64,000 nt of DNA from Clytia hemisphaerica (lineage: Eukaryota; Cnidaria; Hydrozoa; Leptothecata; Clytiidae). How positions within the stretch are numbered: the first letter of the stretch is position 1; the number at the start of each line of letters is the position of its first letter. Location: positions 463,970 to 527,969 of the forward strand of contig CACVBU010000682.1 in assembly GCA_902728285.1 (NCBI GenBank), given 5' to 3'. Below are positions 1-13,100 of the stretch, in pieces. The notes under the pieces were generated by a model. The model searched no databases and was not told where the DNA came from. It saw nothing but the letters and a program-made list of their open reading frames with translations. The position numbers were made by a program, and so were the translations under genes.

Positions 1-39
1 CTTTTACAACAAAAACTTTTTTTCAAAAAAAAAACTTAC

Positions 40-3000
40 TCTATTCAAAGCTTCCAAAACATCAGATGGTGCAAGATTCAACTCATCCAAGATTATCCAG
101 TGACCTTGTCTCATAGCAGTCACCAAAACACCTATGGCATAGAATGTAAAAAAGTAAACACAAAATATTCACTTTCCTTATATCAAATACAGTTTTTAGC
201 AAAAGAATCAAATTGATTGTTACCTTCTTTGAACACCAGATTTCCATTACTATCAGCACCATAGCATCCAACATACTCTTGAATATCTGTATGCTCATGA
301 TTGTTAATTCTCATGCATTGATTTCCTGTAAGGTTTGCCAAATATGAAATCAAACTGGTCTTTCCAACTGATGTTTCACCTTGGATGAGTACAGGAAACT
401 GTCTGAAAATATGAAAATAGATATTGTAAATGGTTTTGGCATCTAAGGTATGTCTTTCATTAGACTTCAGAAAATTAAACTTTAATGATTTAAAGATTAG
501 AAAGTTTTAATGATCCACTTCTTTAAAGAAGGCATTGAATTTTTTGGAATTTTAAGATGTTTGATATTGCTTACCCTCCTGCAACAACTCTTGCCAAATC
601 TTTGAGATTCTTCTTTACACTTTTGGTTAGAACATAAGATTCATCTTCAAGCACCTTCTTTGCACCGATTGGTATCCAATAGCCTTCAGCATTGATCATA
701 TTTTCTTGAGGTTGAGGAATAGTTCTTCCCAAAAAGGATTTGATGTTAGAAACTGTCTTGAAAACATGTTTCAATATGGTTCCTTCAACTATTGGATATG
801 ATGCCCTGTTCAACTGGGTTAAAAAACTTGTACATAAACCCTGAAAGAAAAAGAGGATTAGTTAGTTGATTAGGAATTCATTATATGAAGAATATTATAG
901 ATGTGCTTTGCAGGCATATCATTACATATTGACAAAAATAAAACATTATCAATACTTACCTCATAAACAGCTCGCATTGGAGCCATATAAGTTTGTTTGA
1001 TTGCATATTCCAAACCTCTACACAGTGTACGTAAGCTAAAATATTTATTTTATATAATTTCTATTTATACAATAAGTTTGATGCAGAGGGTTTTATAGAT
1101 TAAGTTTTCAGAAGGAGTTTAATTTTTGGAAATTTCTAAAGGATATGTACAACATTCACTACTAGGTAAAAAAAACATTATTTAAGTTCAATGCTTTTCA
1201 CTGACTATCAGTAACTTTTATTCACTGTCATGTCAACTTAGTAGTGATTGTTGTTTGATCTAGCATTTTTTGTATGAAGGGTTAAAACTGATTTGTGAAA
1301 TTGACTGGAGTTAGAACTGTTACCTGAAATGGGGTCTATGACCAGAGCCATCTATCAGCTTGTCTTTAGCAAGTGAACGAATATCCAAGTAAAAGCTAAA
1401 GGCAAGGAGGATATATAAGTTTCTTTACATCTTCAAAATATGAATATTTAACTGTTAAATTGTTCCTGCGGCCTGACCTTAATCTTATAAAAAGAAGGAC
1501 TTTTCAGGAATTCTTTGCCCTGAAATCAATTTCTGGACCTTCATCTTCAAAATATTGAAACATAATGATGTAACTAATGATATGGCTTACTTGACAATTC
1601 CATCAATAATGGCTGAAGAAATGTTCATCTTCTTTAGATAGCATGCAACAAGTGTTTTTAAATCCCCTTCATCTTTTAACTCATCCACATATATTTCTGT
1701 AAACCTTAAAAAGTAAAATATACATTTGAGCTATATAAACTTTATGAAATCTAGTGACAAAAATCACCATAAAATTACTCACCGCCATAAAGTTCTCTCA
1801 TTAAGCAAAGGACAATACATAATAAAAAGCAATACTTTTGATACACATATTGGTTGGAAAGATTATATCCAAACTGACATTTAAAAAATAATTATCTTCT
1901 TGCTAAACTTTAACATGAATTAAATCCAGTAGTGAGTATTAGGTTGGAATCTTGTATTGCAAGCATCAACTTACTTGAAAGCCAGTTCTCATATAAACCA
2001 AATCATGTAATTGGTTTAATAATAACACAATGAAAAAAAATCCAAATTTAAGTCTGGCTACAAAGAGGTTTACCTGTTTCTAATACTGTAGGGTAGGTCT
2101 TTTTTACCGACATCAGTTGCTGGGTTCATGCAAGCAAAAATTCGAAAATTGTCATCTCTCTTGATCTCTTCAATATCTCTATAAAATAAAAACAATTCAA
2201 TTCCTCAGAAAGATGTATAAAATGAAGTTTAGAGGAACAGAGACTTTACATATCAATAAAATAGAACATACCCTCTTTCACTCAAAACAGTTGATCCTGA
2301 TTGACTGTCCAAAAGACCACTTAAGCACTCAAGAGTTTCTGTTGATGCCAAGTTGATTTCATCTAACAAGATCCAGTCTCCTTTTTTTAAAGATTGGACA
2401 AGAACACCTTCGATGAAACTAAAGACCAAACCAGTCTGTGATGAGATTTTGGTTTCTAGGGATTTGATGTCACCTTGTATTTGTATCCATCTTTTTGTAA
2501 TTTCTTGATGGATGGATTCTAAAAAAGGGTTTGTGTAAAGCTGGTAATAGATTGATCTAAGGGAAAGTATTAAACAAAATGTCTTTTTCATAACACTTCA
2601 ATGATGAATATCTAAAAGATTCAAAAAAAAGGAAGAAAATCACTCACTACTTTCTTCTTCTTTTTGTTTTCTTTCTATGGCTTTGGTACAACAATGAGTC
2701 ATCAATTTTATTAATATACTCCATCTTCGATTTGAAAAACATTGATGAACATGCCCTAGAAATTTCACATTTTGTTTTCTGGAATAGGTATCAATAAATA
2801 GCTCCACAAAGGCGTCTTGAATTGGTCTCACTGTTTCCTGAATATCAATTGGTTTGAATCCACCTAGAAGATCAGCAATATCACTTTGTTGGCTCATGTT
2901 AACTACATTCAACTTGCATCCACATTGATTGGCAAGGTATTGAACTGTTGAAGTTTTACCCCCTCCTGTTTCTCCTACCAGCAATACAGGTTCAAAGTTT

Positions 3001-6000
3001 TTCACACAGACAGTTATATCTTCAAGTAATCGTAGAGAATGCATCGTGAATGCAAAGTTTTGTGAGTCGACTTTCATCGAGATTTTATTGTCAATCCTTT
3101 TTACCATTGTTGTTAAGCCAATACTCAAGGTTGTGTCACCTGTTCGAATATTAGGTTTATATTTGAGCAAATAATATTCTACTTTTGCTTTTGTCAGCCC
3201 CAATTTTGCACCTAGAGCATAAGCTATGGATTGTCTTGCTTCAAATGAAGGATTTGAGGTGCAAAAACATTGCAAGGCATGTAGAAAAACAAATTCAACA
3301 GTTGGTGCTGTATTTGATGTTTTGTAATACTCATTCAGGCGGTTGCACCATTTGAATAAATCTCGAGGTGTGTTTTTACGTCCATTGACTTCAATAAAGT
3401 GAACATCCTCATCTGTTTGTAGGTTAGAATCTGTTGATAACATACAGTAAATATCAACTAATTTATTGGTAATGCTGACCAATTTATCATACTTCTTCTC
3501 GATAATCTAAAAAATGAAAAATAAAGCTTTTTTTTGTATATTATGTTTAAATTAATGATTTGTTGTGATGTGTAGGTTTTGCATATTGTTCATAATACAT
3601 TCTGCTTAAATACATTAATCAAATCTTTGAAAAATGAAAGAATTGTAATGGTGTTCAAAGCCAAATATTTATTTCACTCAGAAAACCAACTTAACACAAC
3701 AATAAATGGAGGGTACGAGGAAGCCCTCGTGAAAAATTATATTTTAAAAAGATTTTTTGTACAAGAACGGTTTAGAGGCCCTTGTGCCTCAACTGTAATC
3801 ACCTTACAAATTGTAAAGTAGCGTTGACTTTTATTAGCCTTTGTTGCTACCTGTTCGTCAACTTGAAATAAATTATTACATACTTACATACATACACAAT
3901 TTAGCCAAACAATAATTTTAAGACCAAAATGCAAAGTATTTGTATTTTATAAGTGTTCAAGTTTGGAAGGGATGTTAGGCATTGAAAAAGTAGCAAGATT
4001 ATTTTTACTACCTCAATAAGTTCATCTTTGGTAGCGGATATCATGTTGACAATATGAGATTGCTTCAGCAACATCTTTAAAACTGAATTTCTTTGACCAA
4101 AGTTCGACCTGAAAAATGAGAAAACAAAAAGCATTGTAATAAGTTCAAGCTTGATTTTGCCAAAGAAACAACTGCATTTAAATCATTCTAATATAATAGG
4201 TAGATCTTTTCCATTTAACCTTTTAGTGGCAAATATTTGGAAGCCTTTCTTCATTGGAATGCTTTTACAGTGCCCTGGTATGGCTAGTGATTTCGATTTG
4301 ACCAAGGTTAACAATGTGGAGATAACATCAGAAGGAGCTTGATCAATGTCTTCCAGCAAAATCCAACTTCCAAATTGAACGGCTTGTGTTAGGGTTCCAG
4401 CTTGCCAAACAAACTCTCCTGGCTTGTCTGAGCAAACATATGTACCTAACAGGGACTAAAATGCAAAAATATATATATAATAGTATAAGGGTTTATTTTA
4501 AACACCAAACAAATGACGGTAAAAGGTAAAAAAAAATAACTATAACCAGAGAGATAAGTAATCTTCTCATTCATCAAGATTCTTTTTTCTAATAATTGAA
4601 GACCAACTGTAATTTTTTTAAGAGCAATTATTGTTGCCCTGTTGTAAGAATACAAAAAAAGAGACATTTAATACAGAATCAAGAAGATTTTTTTGATTGT
4701 TTATACAAAAAAACATACTTTGCTGTCAGTTTGTTCTCCGAGTTGCAGTTTCAGTAACTGTGGTGACTTCTTCCTACCCATTTGGTTTGCAACAAACTCA
4801 ATCAACCTTGTTTTCCCACAACCAACAGATCCTGACAAAACAACCAGGTTATTGCAGAAATAGCCATATGTCAACGACTCTAAATTTCTCAGTGTTGAAT
4901 TTGTCAGCACCAAATCATTTGTTGGCAGCTGTTCAATAGTGCTATCTTTGCTGACTTCAAATGGCAATCCAAGGATAGGCATCAAGTCACTTTTGAAATT
5001 CGATCTATCAAAAGATTTATGCAAGTTAACACTAATGCCACTTTGACAACCAGTATCTAAACTTTTCAGTCTCCATGTTTGTATATTGCTTATTTTCTGG
5101 TAATGATTCACTTCATCTTGATTAAAAAATTTCAACAAAAAAGAGTCCATATCAATGATGCCATGATTTAGCCCAATTAATTTATATGCATAAAACTTGA
5201 TTGTTGTTTTGTTAGAGCTACGAAATGTAAGAATGATCTTCTCTTTGCATAAATCAGTTGGTAGTATTTGTGATTCACAACACCAATGAAATAAGATTTT
5301 CAAAGCTAGTTCAATAGTTTGTTCTGATGTATATTCTGAGATTCTCCTTGATATGTAGCTCATAAAAATTGATAATGGTGACTTCCAAAATGATGCGATT
5401 TTGTATGAAATCAAAATTTCAACAACTAACAGTAATTCCAAATCTTTCGTTTCTGATTTTTGAGAAACAGTAAGAAGTCTATGCACTAATTCTGGCATCA
5501 ACTTGGGAAAGTATGTAATGACACTGGACAATGTTTTTGAGCATTCCAAAAGATTTGATAACCATACCAAGATGTCTTCTTTGTCGTTTAGATTCCATAT
5601 CTAAAGAATTTAACAGTTATTCATGTGAAGGATTGTATAACGCAAGATAGTATTAATAAGAATCTACATTAATAAGGTCGAATGCAATAAAATAATGCAA
5701 TTATTTGAAGAAGTTTTTTTTAAATGACTAATTTCAGTATTCTTTTTTCCATAAACCGACAAAAGAACTTGAAAGGAACTTGAAAGGTTTCAAAAAAAAT
5801 ATACAAATTTCTGAGATTCAATCATCATAATTCTTTAAATTAAATAAGAGGAAAAATTCTTCCTACCAATCTTGTGGAGATTTCTTTTAGTCTGTTAAAG
5901 TCCTTTGCAAATTTGGGAGATATGATCTTGCTTTCTTCTGCATGTTGGCAAAACTCTGACAGCTGTGTTGACACATCTATCAGAAATAGGTTTTTGCTTT

Positions 6001-6004
6001 CCAT
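40..6004 (-). CDS. MDN1: Midasin, N-terminal part (dynein-like AAA ATPase of 60S ribosome assembly)
   Basis: Midasin is a giant nuclear AAA+ ATPase that removes assembly factors from pre-60S ribosomes. Thirteen exons join in phase: 5867-6004, 4719-5600, 4220-4455, 4012-4108, 2648-3506, 2272-2518, 2074-2178, 1591-1704, 1324-1395, 960-1035, 575-840, 224-402, 40-131 (1,121 codons). The start at 6004 follows an in-frame TAA and gives a family-like N-terminus (MESKNLFLI). Visible motifs are AAA1 Walker A GSVGCGKTRL and Walker B WILLEDIDQAP; AAA2 Walker A GETGGGKTST, Walker B WILLDEINLA and the RNRF arginine-finger region; AAA3 Walker A GETSVGKTS and Walker B WIILDELNLAP. The rest of the ATPase ring, the linker and the MIDAS domain lie beyond the left edge. 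No break is seen. For the exon ending at 2518, an acceptor after CCCTTTTTTAG was chosen because it alone keeps phase with the donor at 2648. Confidence 0.95.
3700..3830 (+). repeat. 3'-end fragment of a LINE
   Basis: This lies in a midasin intron. The stretch around 3768-3805 (GGTTTAGAGGCCCTTGTGCC, then ACTGTAATC) closely matches the 3' end of the LINE near 63455-63480 (GGTTTAGAGGCCCTCGTG, then ACTGTAAATC). It is therefore probably a severely 5'-truncated insertion of the same or a related family. The open frame across it is not a gene. Confidence 0.6.
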
Positions 6005-6270
6005 TTTTTAAAACATGTTTATAGTTACCTAAAAGAGAAGCAGTTTTTAATTGAAAATTTGAAAATTGGCAAAATGTGACAAATTTACAAGTAGTATACA
6101 GCTTCTTTCTATTCAATTCTAGCCGGGTAGTCTCACTAGTACCGGGTACGGTCTCACTAGTCCGACAACAAAACAGTCCTTAATCCAGATGAAATTGAAT
6201 CAGCCCAGAAGTTTGTCTGCTTCGACTGTTTTGTCAGAAAATAGTCTCACGATCTTTTATCATTTACCCT

Positions 6271-6972
6271 AGATTCGTCTAACCTCAACATGCGTCTTGT
6301 TATCTCAACATGGGTGTACGTTGGTCTGTAAAACAAAAAATCAAACATAAACAAATACATACCTAAGTTACCAATCAATCAGTAAAATGTACTCTCTCTG
6401 TCATGCCACAGATCTTTTTCTTTTTTTCTATTTGGTTGAGTCACAGGAGGCTTTAAGGCCCATTCTCGCAACTATAGACGCTTTCAATTAGCGCCCTGTC
6501 AACACCTTGAACTAATTACCAGATTCCCTTCACATGGCATGGGTTGACCCAGGCGAAGGTTCAATCACTTGCCAAGTGAACCGCTGCAAGTGGGAATCGA
6601 ACCTCAGTCGCCTGTGTAGCAACCAAGGTCAATGACCACTATACCACAGGGCCTTATTAGATTGTTGATATATGAGAAATGTGAATTGTTATGTTTGAAA
6701 AGAAAACATGACCTGAAGCGTAATAAGTTTAATAATTTTAATGATGGACACAAGAACATTTGCATGTGTTTCATGTTTTTGTGTAAAATTGCTATTCTCA
6801 TTTGGTTGTATTTTTAATTGAAAGAATTGCAATGTTAACTGAACTTCTTGTTTGATAGATGAACTTGTTCAATGAGAATAAACCAAGAATTTCATTTAAG
6901 GTTTGTTTTAACTATTTTGCAGATCCGGTGTTGAGATAATAGCAAGACACATGTTGAGGTCAGACAACTCTA
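6271..6972. repeat. Inverted-repeat element containing a SINE
   Basis: About 40 bases at 6271-6310 (including CCTCAACATGCGTCTTGTTA) recur in reverse complement at about 6929-6972 (including AGACACATGTTGAGGTCAGA). The arms differ at a few positions. They look like terminal repeats of a non-autonomous DNA element into which the SINE at 6428-6654 inserted. No target duplication was identified. Confidence 0.5.
6428..6654 (-). mobile_element. tRNA-derived SINE, copy 1
   Basis: Read on the minus strand, it begins with a tRNA-like head: a box-A-like TGGTATAGTGG and a box-B GGTTCGATTCC at tRNA spacing, followed by a roughly 150-bp body ending CTCAACCAAATAG. A second copy in the same arrangement is at 56239-56466. 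Two copies with a shared unrelated body, plus internal RNA polymerase III promoter boxes, define a SINE rather than a tRNA gene. Confidence 0.8.
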
Positions 6973-9476
6973 CGATACCGTTAGCCTGGAAATCCAAGCT
7001 CATAATCTTAGAAAAAAACAAAAAATACCTCACCTCACAAAGTTCTAAGATTATAGAGCTTTGTGCAGGTAGATTAGTCTGACACCCAGGCAAACACACA
7101 TAATCAACTTACCTTAAAAACTCTTTCACAAGCTCTAAAGATTTTCAAAACTACTAAAAACCACATCAAAACATCAGCCTCATGTATTTAGACTTCCAGC
7201 CAACAGCCATTTTGTTTCGAAATGAATCTATGTTTTATTTTCATTTGTTTTCCTTTTTTCTGCAGAGTCAGCTTTTTCCATAAATTATGCGTGCCCATCG
7301 AAATTATCAAAATGCGCGCGGAAGTGCTGCTAAGTAATACGCCAAAAGCTGGCCAATCAGGCCGAACCTGCATTGCAGGGAAAAAATGTCCCTGCAGGCT
7401 AAATTATCACTATACAAAATATACAAAGACATTGCATTCACATGAATTATTATTGAACATTTATTCCTAGCTACTCTGAACACTAACAAGTCTCTTGGGA
7501 TAATTTGGCAGTAATTAAAAATTACATGATGACGACATTTGATATTTTTAAATTACTCAATAATTAACTCATCCTTTCCATTTCTTGGTTCCGTATCACT
7601 TAACAACGCCTTCAACTTGAGGCGCAATGGGCGATTCGCGTATTAACACAAACAAATTTCCGTCCTAACTTTAGTAGAATAATAGAAATACGAAGAATAG
7701 ACATTGTTTTTCGTTTAGTGAATCAAAGATTGTATACAACTGGCTTTCGTAGAACACAATGCCAAAGAAATTTTAAATCACAGTCGCTTCATTATTTCTT
7801 ATTTGGCATTTCAAAAAAGGGCCGAAAATCAGAAGGTTTTCTTCTTCAATTTCTGAAGAGCATGTTCCAAATCTTCGAAGCAGGGATCGAATTAGCATAT
7901 CACATTTCGCAATTCGCGATGTGTTTTTGGATTTCTTATAAGCTAAAAATTGAAAATTGATCCATTTTAGGATGCAAAATCATGTTTTTCAAAAAATTGC
8001 GATGCACTTTCTATCTCTTATTTCGATGCCTGCGAAGCTATATTTTTCTGATAGCTTGATCGATCGGCGAACGGGATCTGAAAACAGAATGGAAAAAGAC
8101 ATCGTCAGTGAAGTATGAGAGGCAATTAAACAAATTATCCGATTAACCACGGGTATCCAATTCACCCCGTTGTTAATAATTGATATGGATAATGGTAATC
8201 TTCAAATACTTTTATGGTCTTGAAAATACACTTGAATATCGGTTGTTTTCAGTAAAATCTTACGTCACTTTCGTTTTCAATACCCTGTGCAATTGTAGGC
8301 TCCTGCTCATCCTCTAGCGAAAAAAGTTTCTTAAAGGAAGTATATCTATAGAGGTCTGCGATTCAGACTAGTGCAATTGCAACGAGTCGCGGGCGCCAAA
8401 ACCTCGTGCTAATGATTGCAAGGATTTGTACTAGAGACTGGTTAAGAATCAAGGTAAAATAAGGAGGTCCATAAGAGATATCTCAGATGACTTTTTAAAG
8501 TGAATTAGAGGACTGAGACATCGAAAATAAAGTTTTAGAAAAATGCCGCCCGGATAACCATCCGGGCGTTTTTGAACACCCGGATTAGGCCTGGAATATC
8601 CCCGGCGGCATCCGAGATGTTCGAGGGTCCTCAGGCGAGTTACCTGTGCCAAGCATTAAACAAGCAGCAAAAATATCATAAACTAAACACTGTGAACAAA
8701 GTTTAACGCTTGGATTCCCTATTGTATTGTCTAGCAGTGGCCGACCCAAAATTAAGAACTCTTTGAAACTGACTATTTTGCTCAAATTTTTATTTTTTTA
8801 ATATCACTAATTCCTCTATACTTTATCAGTAATCAGTGAAATCTCTCCCTCCCAATGCAATGTATTGTCAGACTTTTTTGTGGTCGGACTAGATATATGA
8901 TATGATATGATATATATTCTTGAATATGTTTTGATATGAACTCTATGTACACGAGTTAACCCATTGGGGTTTTCGGCCTATGTACAGGTTAAAAATTTAA
9001 CTATATCAATAATATTGTTGATGATAAAATGACAATTAAATTGAGTAAATAATGTAAGGGGAAAAGAAAGGAAAAAACTAAATAAATGAAATAAAATAAA
9101 AATTAAAAAAAAAAAAAAAAATAAAAAATAAAAAATAAAAAATATAAACTATAACTAAGAAAATCGTAGGTTAAAATATGATAAACTGTGTGTAAACTAG
9201 GTAGCAGTTCCTTTATTTAGTAAGTGTATTTGCACCAAGAAAAGAAAATTGGGATCAATATTTTTATGATTTCAAAGTGCTGGAAACAGAGAAGACTTAA
9301 TGAAGAAACAGGTATGTATAATTATTTACATGTAAACAAAAGAAAAAAAAAAAAAAAAAAAAAAAAAGAGATATGTTAGTCGTTTTGCTGAAGAAAACGT
9401 TCCTTTAAGTTTTTGGTAAAACTAGAAAGTGTCGGACTTCTGAAAACTATCAATTCTAGCCAAATAGCATGCATAA

Positions 9477-9570
9477 TTTACAGATTTTAACAGACTTGAC
9501 CAGTGGAGAAGAGAATGACCCACACAGCCAAGGTATGATGGCACCCCAGCTTTCTTGGGTCAAAAAAAAG
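9477..9570 (+). repeat. Dispersed repeat, copy 1 of 2
   Basis: This shares an ordered set of blocks with 10674-10756: ACAGACTTG, CAGTGGAG, GACCCAC, CAGCCA and CCCAGCTTTCTTGGG. The two copies are in the same orientation about 1.2 kb apart and moderately diverged. The family is not recognised. Confidence 0.5.
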
Positions 9571-10114
9571 TTCCGTACATGACCCGAGAAGCTGATTCAT
9601 GTCCCTCCCTCATGTCCTGGCAGGAGTCCTGCTATAAACTTGCTCTTGTATCAGAAAAAAGCATTCCAATACTATACTAATCAAAAATAGCTTAATGACT
9701 CAACTGTCCTTTTTATACCAATAATATTCAACAATTTTAATACCTTCTACCTTCCAAGATTTTTATGAGGTTTGCTACACTTGTTTACATTTTTTTCTTG
9801 CGACCATGTGTTTGCAAAGTGTTGTTATGTACAGTTTTAGACGGATGCATTATGTTGCTTTTGTTGCAAGGGTGATAACACCATTTGGTCCTGCACATAG
9901 TAAGCACTAAAGTCACGTTCACAAATCATGCATGGTTCTTCCTGCAGAATAGTAAACCAGTAGAGAATGACTCCAATTCATGTAAGACGAATTTAAATTC
10001 AGAAACGTTGGGTTATCAGTCTCGAAACGTTGTGCGAACAGGAAACGTTGCTTGAAATGAAGGCGTATTCCGATCTAAGAAATGTTCCGTACTTAGACAC
10101 CTACAGGCCATAAC

Positions 10115-13100
10115 ATGGTTTGGCTGAAAAGACTTGTCCTTTCTGGATCTTGTGGTGCAATTGCCAGTAGCTTTTTTAATCTGTCAACGTTGATCGCAAA
10201 GGAAGATGAATTCAAAAAGAATCTACAGCTTCGTCAAGTTCAAGTTATATTTAGACATGGTGCAAGAACTCCAGTTTACAGTCACAAAATTGAAAACACA
10301 AGCTTCACTGATGCAATTTGGGATAAGGAAAAACTGAGCAAGACATTAGACCATTCCAATATTCCATTCTCACTAAGGCTAAACAGCGGAAAAATATGTA
10401 AAGAGATTTCTTTGGACAATGTCTATCAAGATAGACCAAAATTAACTGTAAGTTTCTTTATATTATTGTCGCATTAATATTCATGCGGCATGGCCTATGG
10501 CATGGGCTATCAGCATGATGCATTTGGTGGTTGGGGTTTACTTTCTTGTGTCTTGTCCTTGTGGGGAGTGGGGAGTGGTAGGGTTTGTAGTTTCCCAACC
10601 AAAAATATTTCTTGCTGGTCCTCTAAGTAAGAAAGTCTTGGCACAGCTTCTTTCTATTCTATTATAATTTTTACAGATTAAAAACAGACTTGCGCAGTGG
10701 AGGAGGGGAGGACCCACCCAGCCATGGTACGATGACCCCAGCTTTCTTGGGCCACTTGACAATTTTGAACATGAACATGTTCTGTCCAGGTTTTCGGAGG
10801 TGAAAATCCAAAGTTTTGTGGCCCGAATTTGGGCCATTTTGAAAGGCCCCCTCTCTCAAGTTTCATTTATTTTCACAGTAAAAGTATTAAAAAGACCTGA
10901 TGGTGTACATGTTTGAGCCATATTGTGGGTTGGCGGGGGTTCTCCAGAAATACTGACTGACATAACCCCTTGCTTTCAAGTAAGTAAGTAAGTAAGTAAG
11001 TAACTATTTATTTACCATTTGAACACTTAAAATACATGAGACGGTATCCACAAAATAAAAAAGGATGGAGACCGCCTTATAGCCTGGACTAATCATATGC
11101 AGCCACCTAAGTGCAAGTAACAATTGTAAAATACATAAATTATTTCAGTAGATTAATTTGAAAATTTTTATTTATTTACGGATTAAAGATAAGCTGTGGG
11201 TAGGGAGTGTGCTCTATTCCCTAAGACAGTGAGTAAAGGCAAGAGATTTGACAAAGCTAGAATCAGATGAGCTCAGAGTAATATTTGGATAAGATCGCTG
11301 AATACTATTCCATTGTATTATGCAGATTTTAGAAAAAGATTTGTTACCAAAAGTAATGGTATTGTAGGAAGGAACAAAAAGGAGATCTTGAAGATCTTGC
11401 TCCTCTGGTACCTTGATTATCGTCACCTTCAGCTTCAAGCTGAACAAATTCAAAAAAATTAAGAAGATCTTGGGGTAATCTATTGTTCAAGAATTTGTGA
11501 ACAAATGAAATATAGAGATTTGACTAGGTCAAAGATTTTAAGAATTTTAAGATCAGAAAAGAGTGGAGAAGAAGGTCATTGAAAGGAATTAAAAGTCATG
11601 AGACGTAAGGCTTTCTTATGAAGAATAAATATAGGTTTGGATGTGGTGTTTTCAGTGAGGCCCCAGAGCTGACAACCATATTGGAGATGAGAGTGAAATA
11701 GAGCGAAGTAGATGTTAACTAGAGTTTTTGTTGGAACGTAGTGCCTGAGCTTAGATAAGATACCATTTGCTCGAGCAAGTTTGGCTGACAAAAAAGTGGT
11801 GTGAGCTTTCCAATTGAGATGTGAATCAATCAAAATACCAAGATATTTGATATGGGAGCTTTGAAAGATTTTCTTACCTCCGATTTTAAGAAAAGGGATG
11901 AAAGGAAGAGGTTTGCGACAATGTCTAAAGATTAAAAATTCTGTTTTCCCTGCATTAAGGGAAATTTTATTCGCTTTCAACCATGTTTGGAGGGATCTCA
12001 AGTCACGATTGACTCTGTTGCATAATGAAAGCAGATCAGGGTTAAAATGTAAGAGGTGGGTATCATCAGCAAAATGAAAAGTTTCACTTGAAAAGATGGC
12101 ATTGTGAAGATCGTTTATATAAATTAAAAATAAAAGGGGTCCAAGAACAGAGCCTTGTGGAACTCCATGAGGAATTATTTTAATAGAAGACTCAGTGGAG
12201 GAGATGGAAACAAATTGAGATCTATTGGATAGATACAATCTAAACCATTCATTAGCTTTGCCTCTGATTCCATAATGATTTAATTTTGAAATCAGAATAG
12301 AGTGATCAACAGTGTCAAAAGCCTTTTGCAAATCAACAAACACACCGCATGCAAAGTCACCACTATCAAGAGATTTACGAATACGTTCAACAATGTTAAG
12401 CAAAATGTGGATTGTTGAGTGAGATCTACGAAAACCAAATTGACGTTCAAAAAATACGCGATGAGAATCTAGAAAAGTAATGATACGAGAGTACATAAGT
12501 TTTTCAAGAATTTTTTCGATGTTTTGGAAAGTAAAGAAATTGGGCGGTAATTAGAGATCTCAAGAGGGGAGCCTTTGTTTTTGAAAACAGGAATCACTTT
12601 GCAAAGTTTAAGCATTGTGGGGAAAGAACCACATTCAAAAGAAAGGTTAAAAAGAAAATATAGCGGTCCAGAAAGGTCAAATTTTAAAAGGCGAAGGATT
12701 TTTTGGGGGATGCTATTGGGACCAGATGATTTATTTAGGGGAAGGGATTTAATAATTAATAAAACTTCAGCTGGGTTGACACGGTCAAGAAAAATAGAAT
12801 TTCTGATGCGGTTCTTAAGATAATGGGAAAAGTGATGGTTGGTTGGACCAATTTTGGAGCGAACAGTCTCTGCAATGGATGTAAAAAAGTCATTGAAGCC
12901 ATTGGCAACAACTTTTGGATCTGAGGTAAGATGACCATTAACACGAATAGACGAGGGAGATGATTTAGAATTTGAGCCAATGATCTCTCTGATACCTTCC
13001 CAGACTTTCAAAATATTAGTAGCATGGACAGAGTTCATATAAGTTAAAGGCTGAATATCCGGGGCGCGACACTGACCTTGACCGACGGAGATGTGTCCCG

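Larger units (their letters stand above)
6005..10114. other. Intergenic region between divergent MDN1 and ACP6-like genes
   Basis: No coding region recognised. It presumably carries the promoters of both flanking genes, but no motif was clear enough to call. It contains a SINE inside a long inverted repeat (6271-6972), a short TATGA-type tandem tract near 8895-8915, A-rich tracts near 9103-9140 and 9343-9367, and a dispersed repeat at 9477-9570. Open frames here are short and lack recognisable domains. Confidence 0.6.

Noticed and set aside
2253-2591. Longer midasin exon starting at the acceptor near 2556
   Set aside because: That start is out of phase with the preceding donor; the acceptor at 2518 has a better pyrimidine tract and keeps phase.
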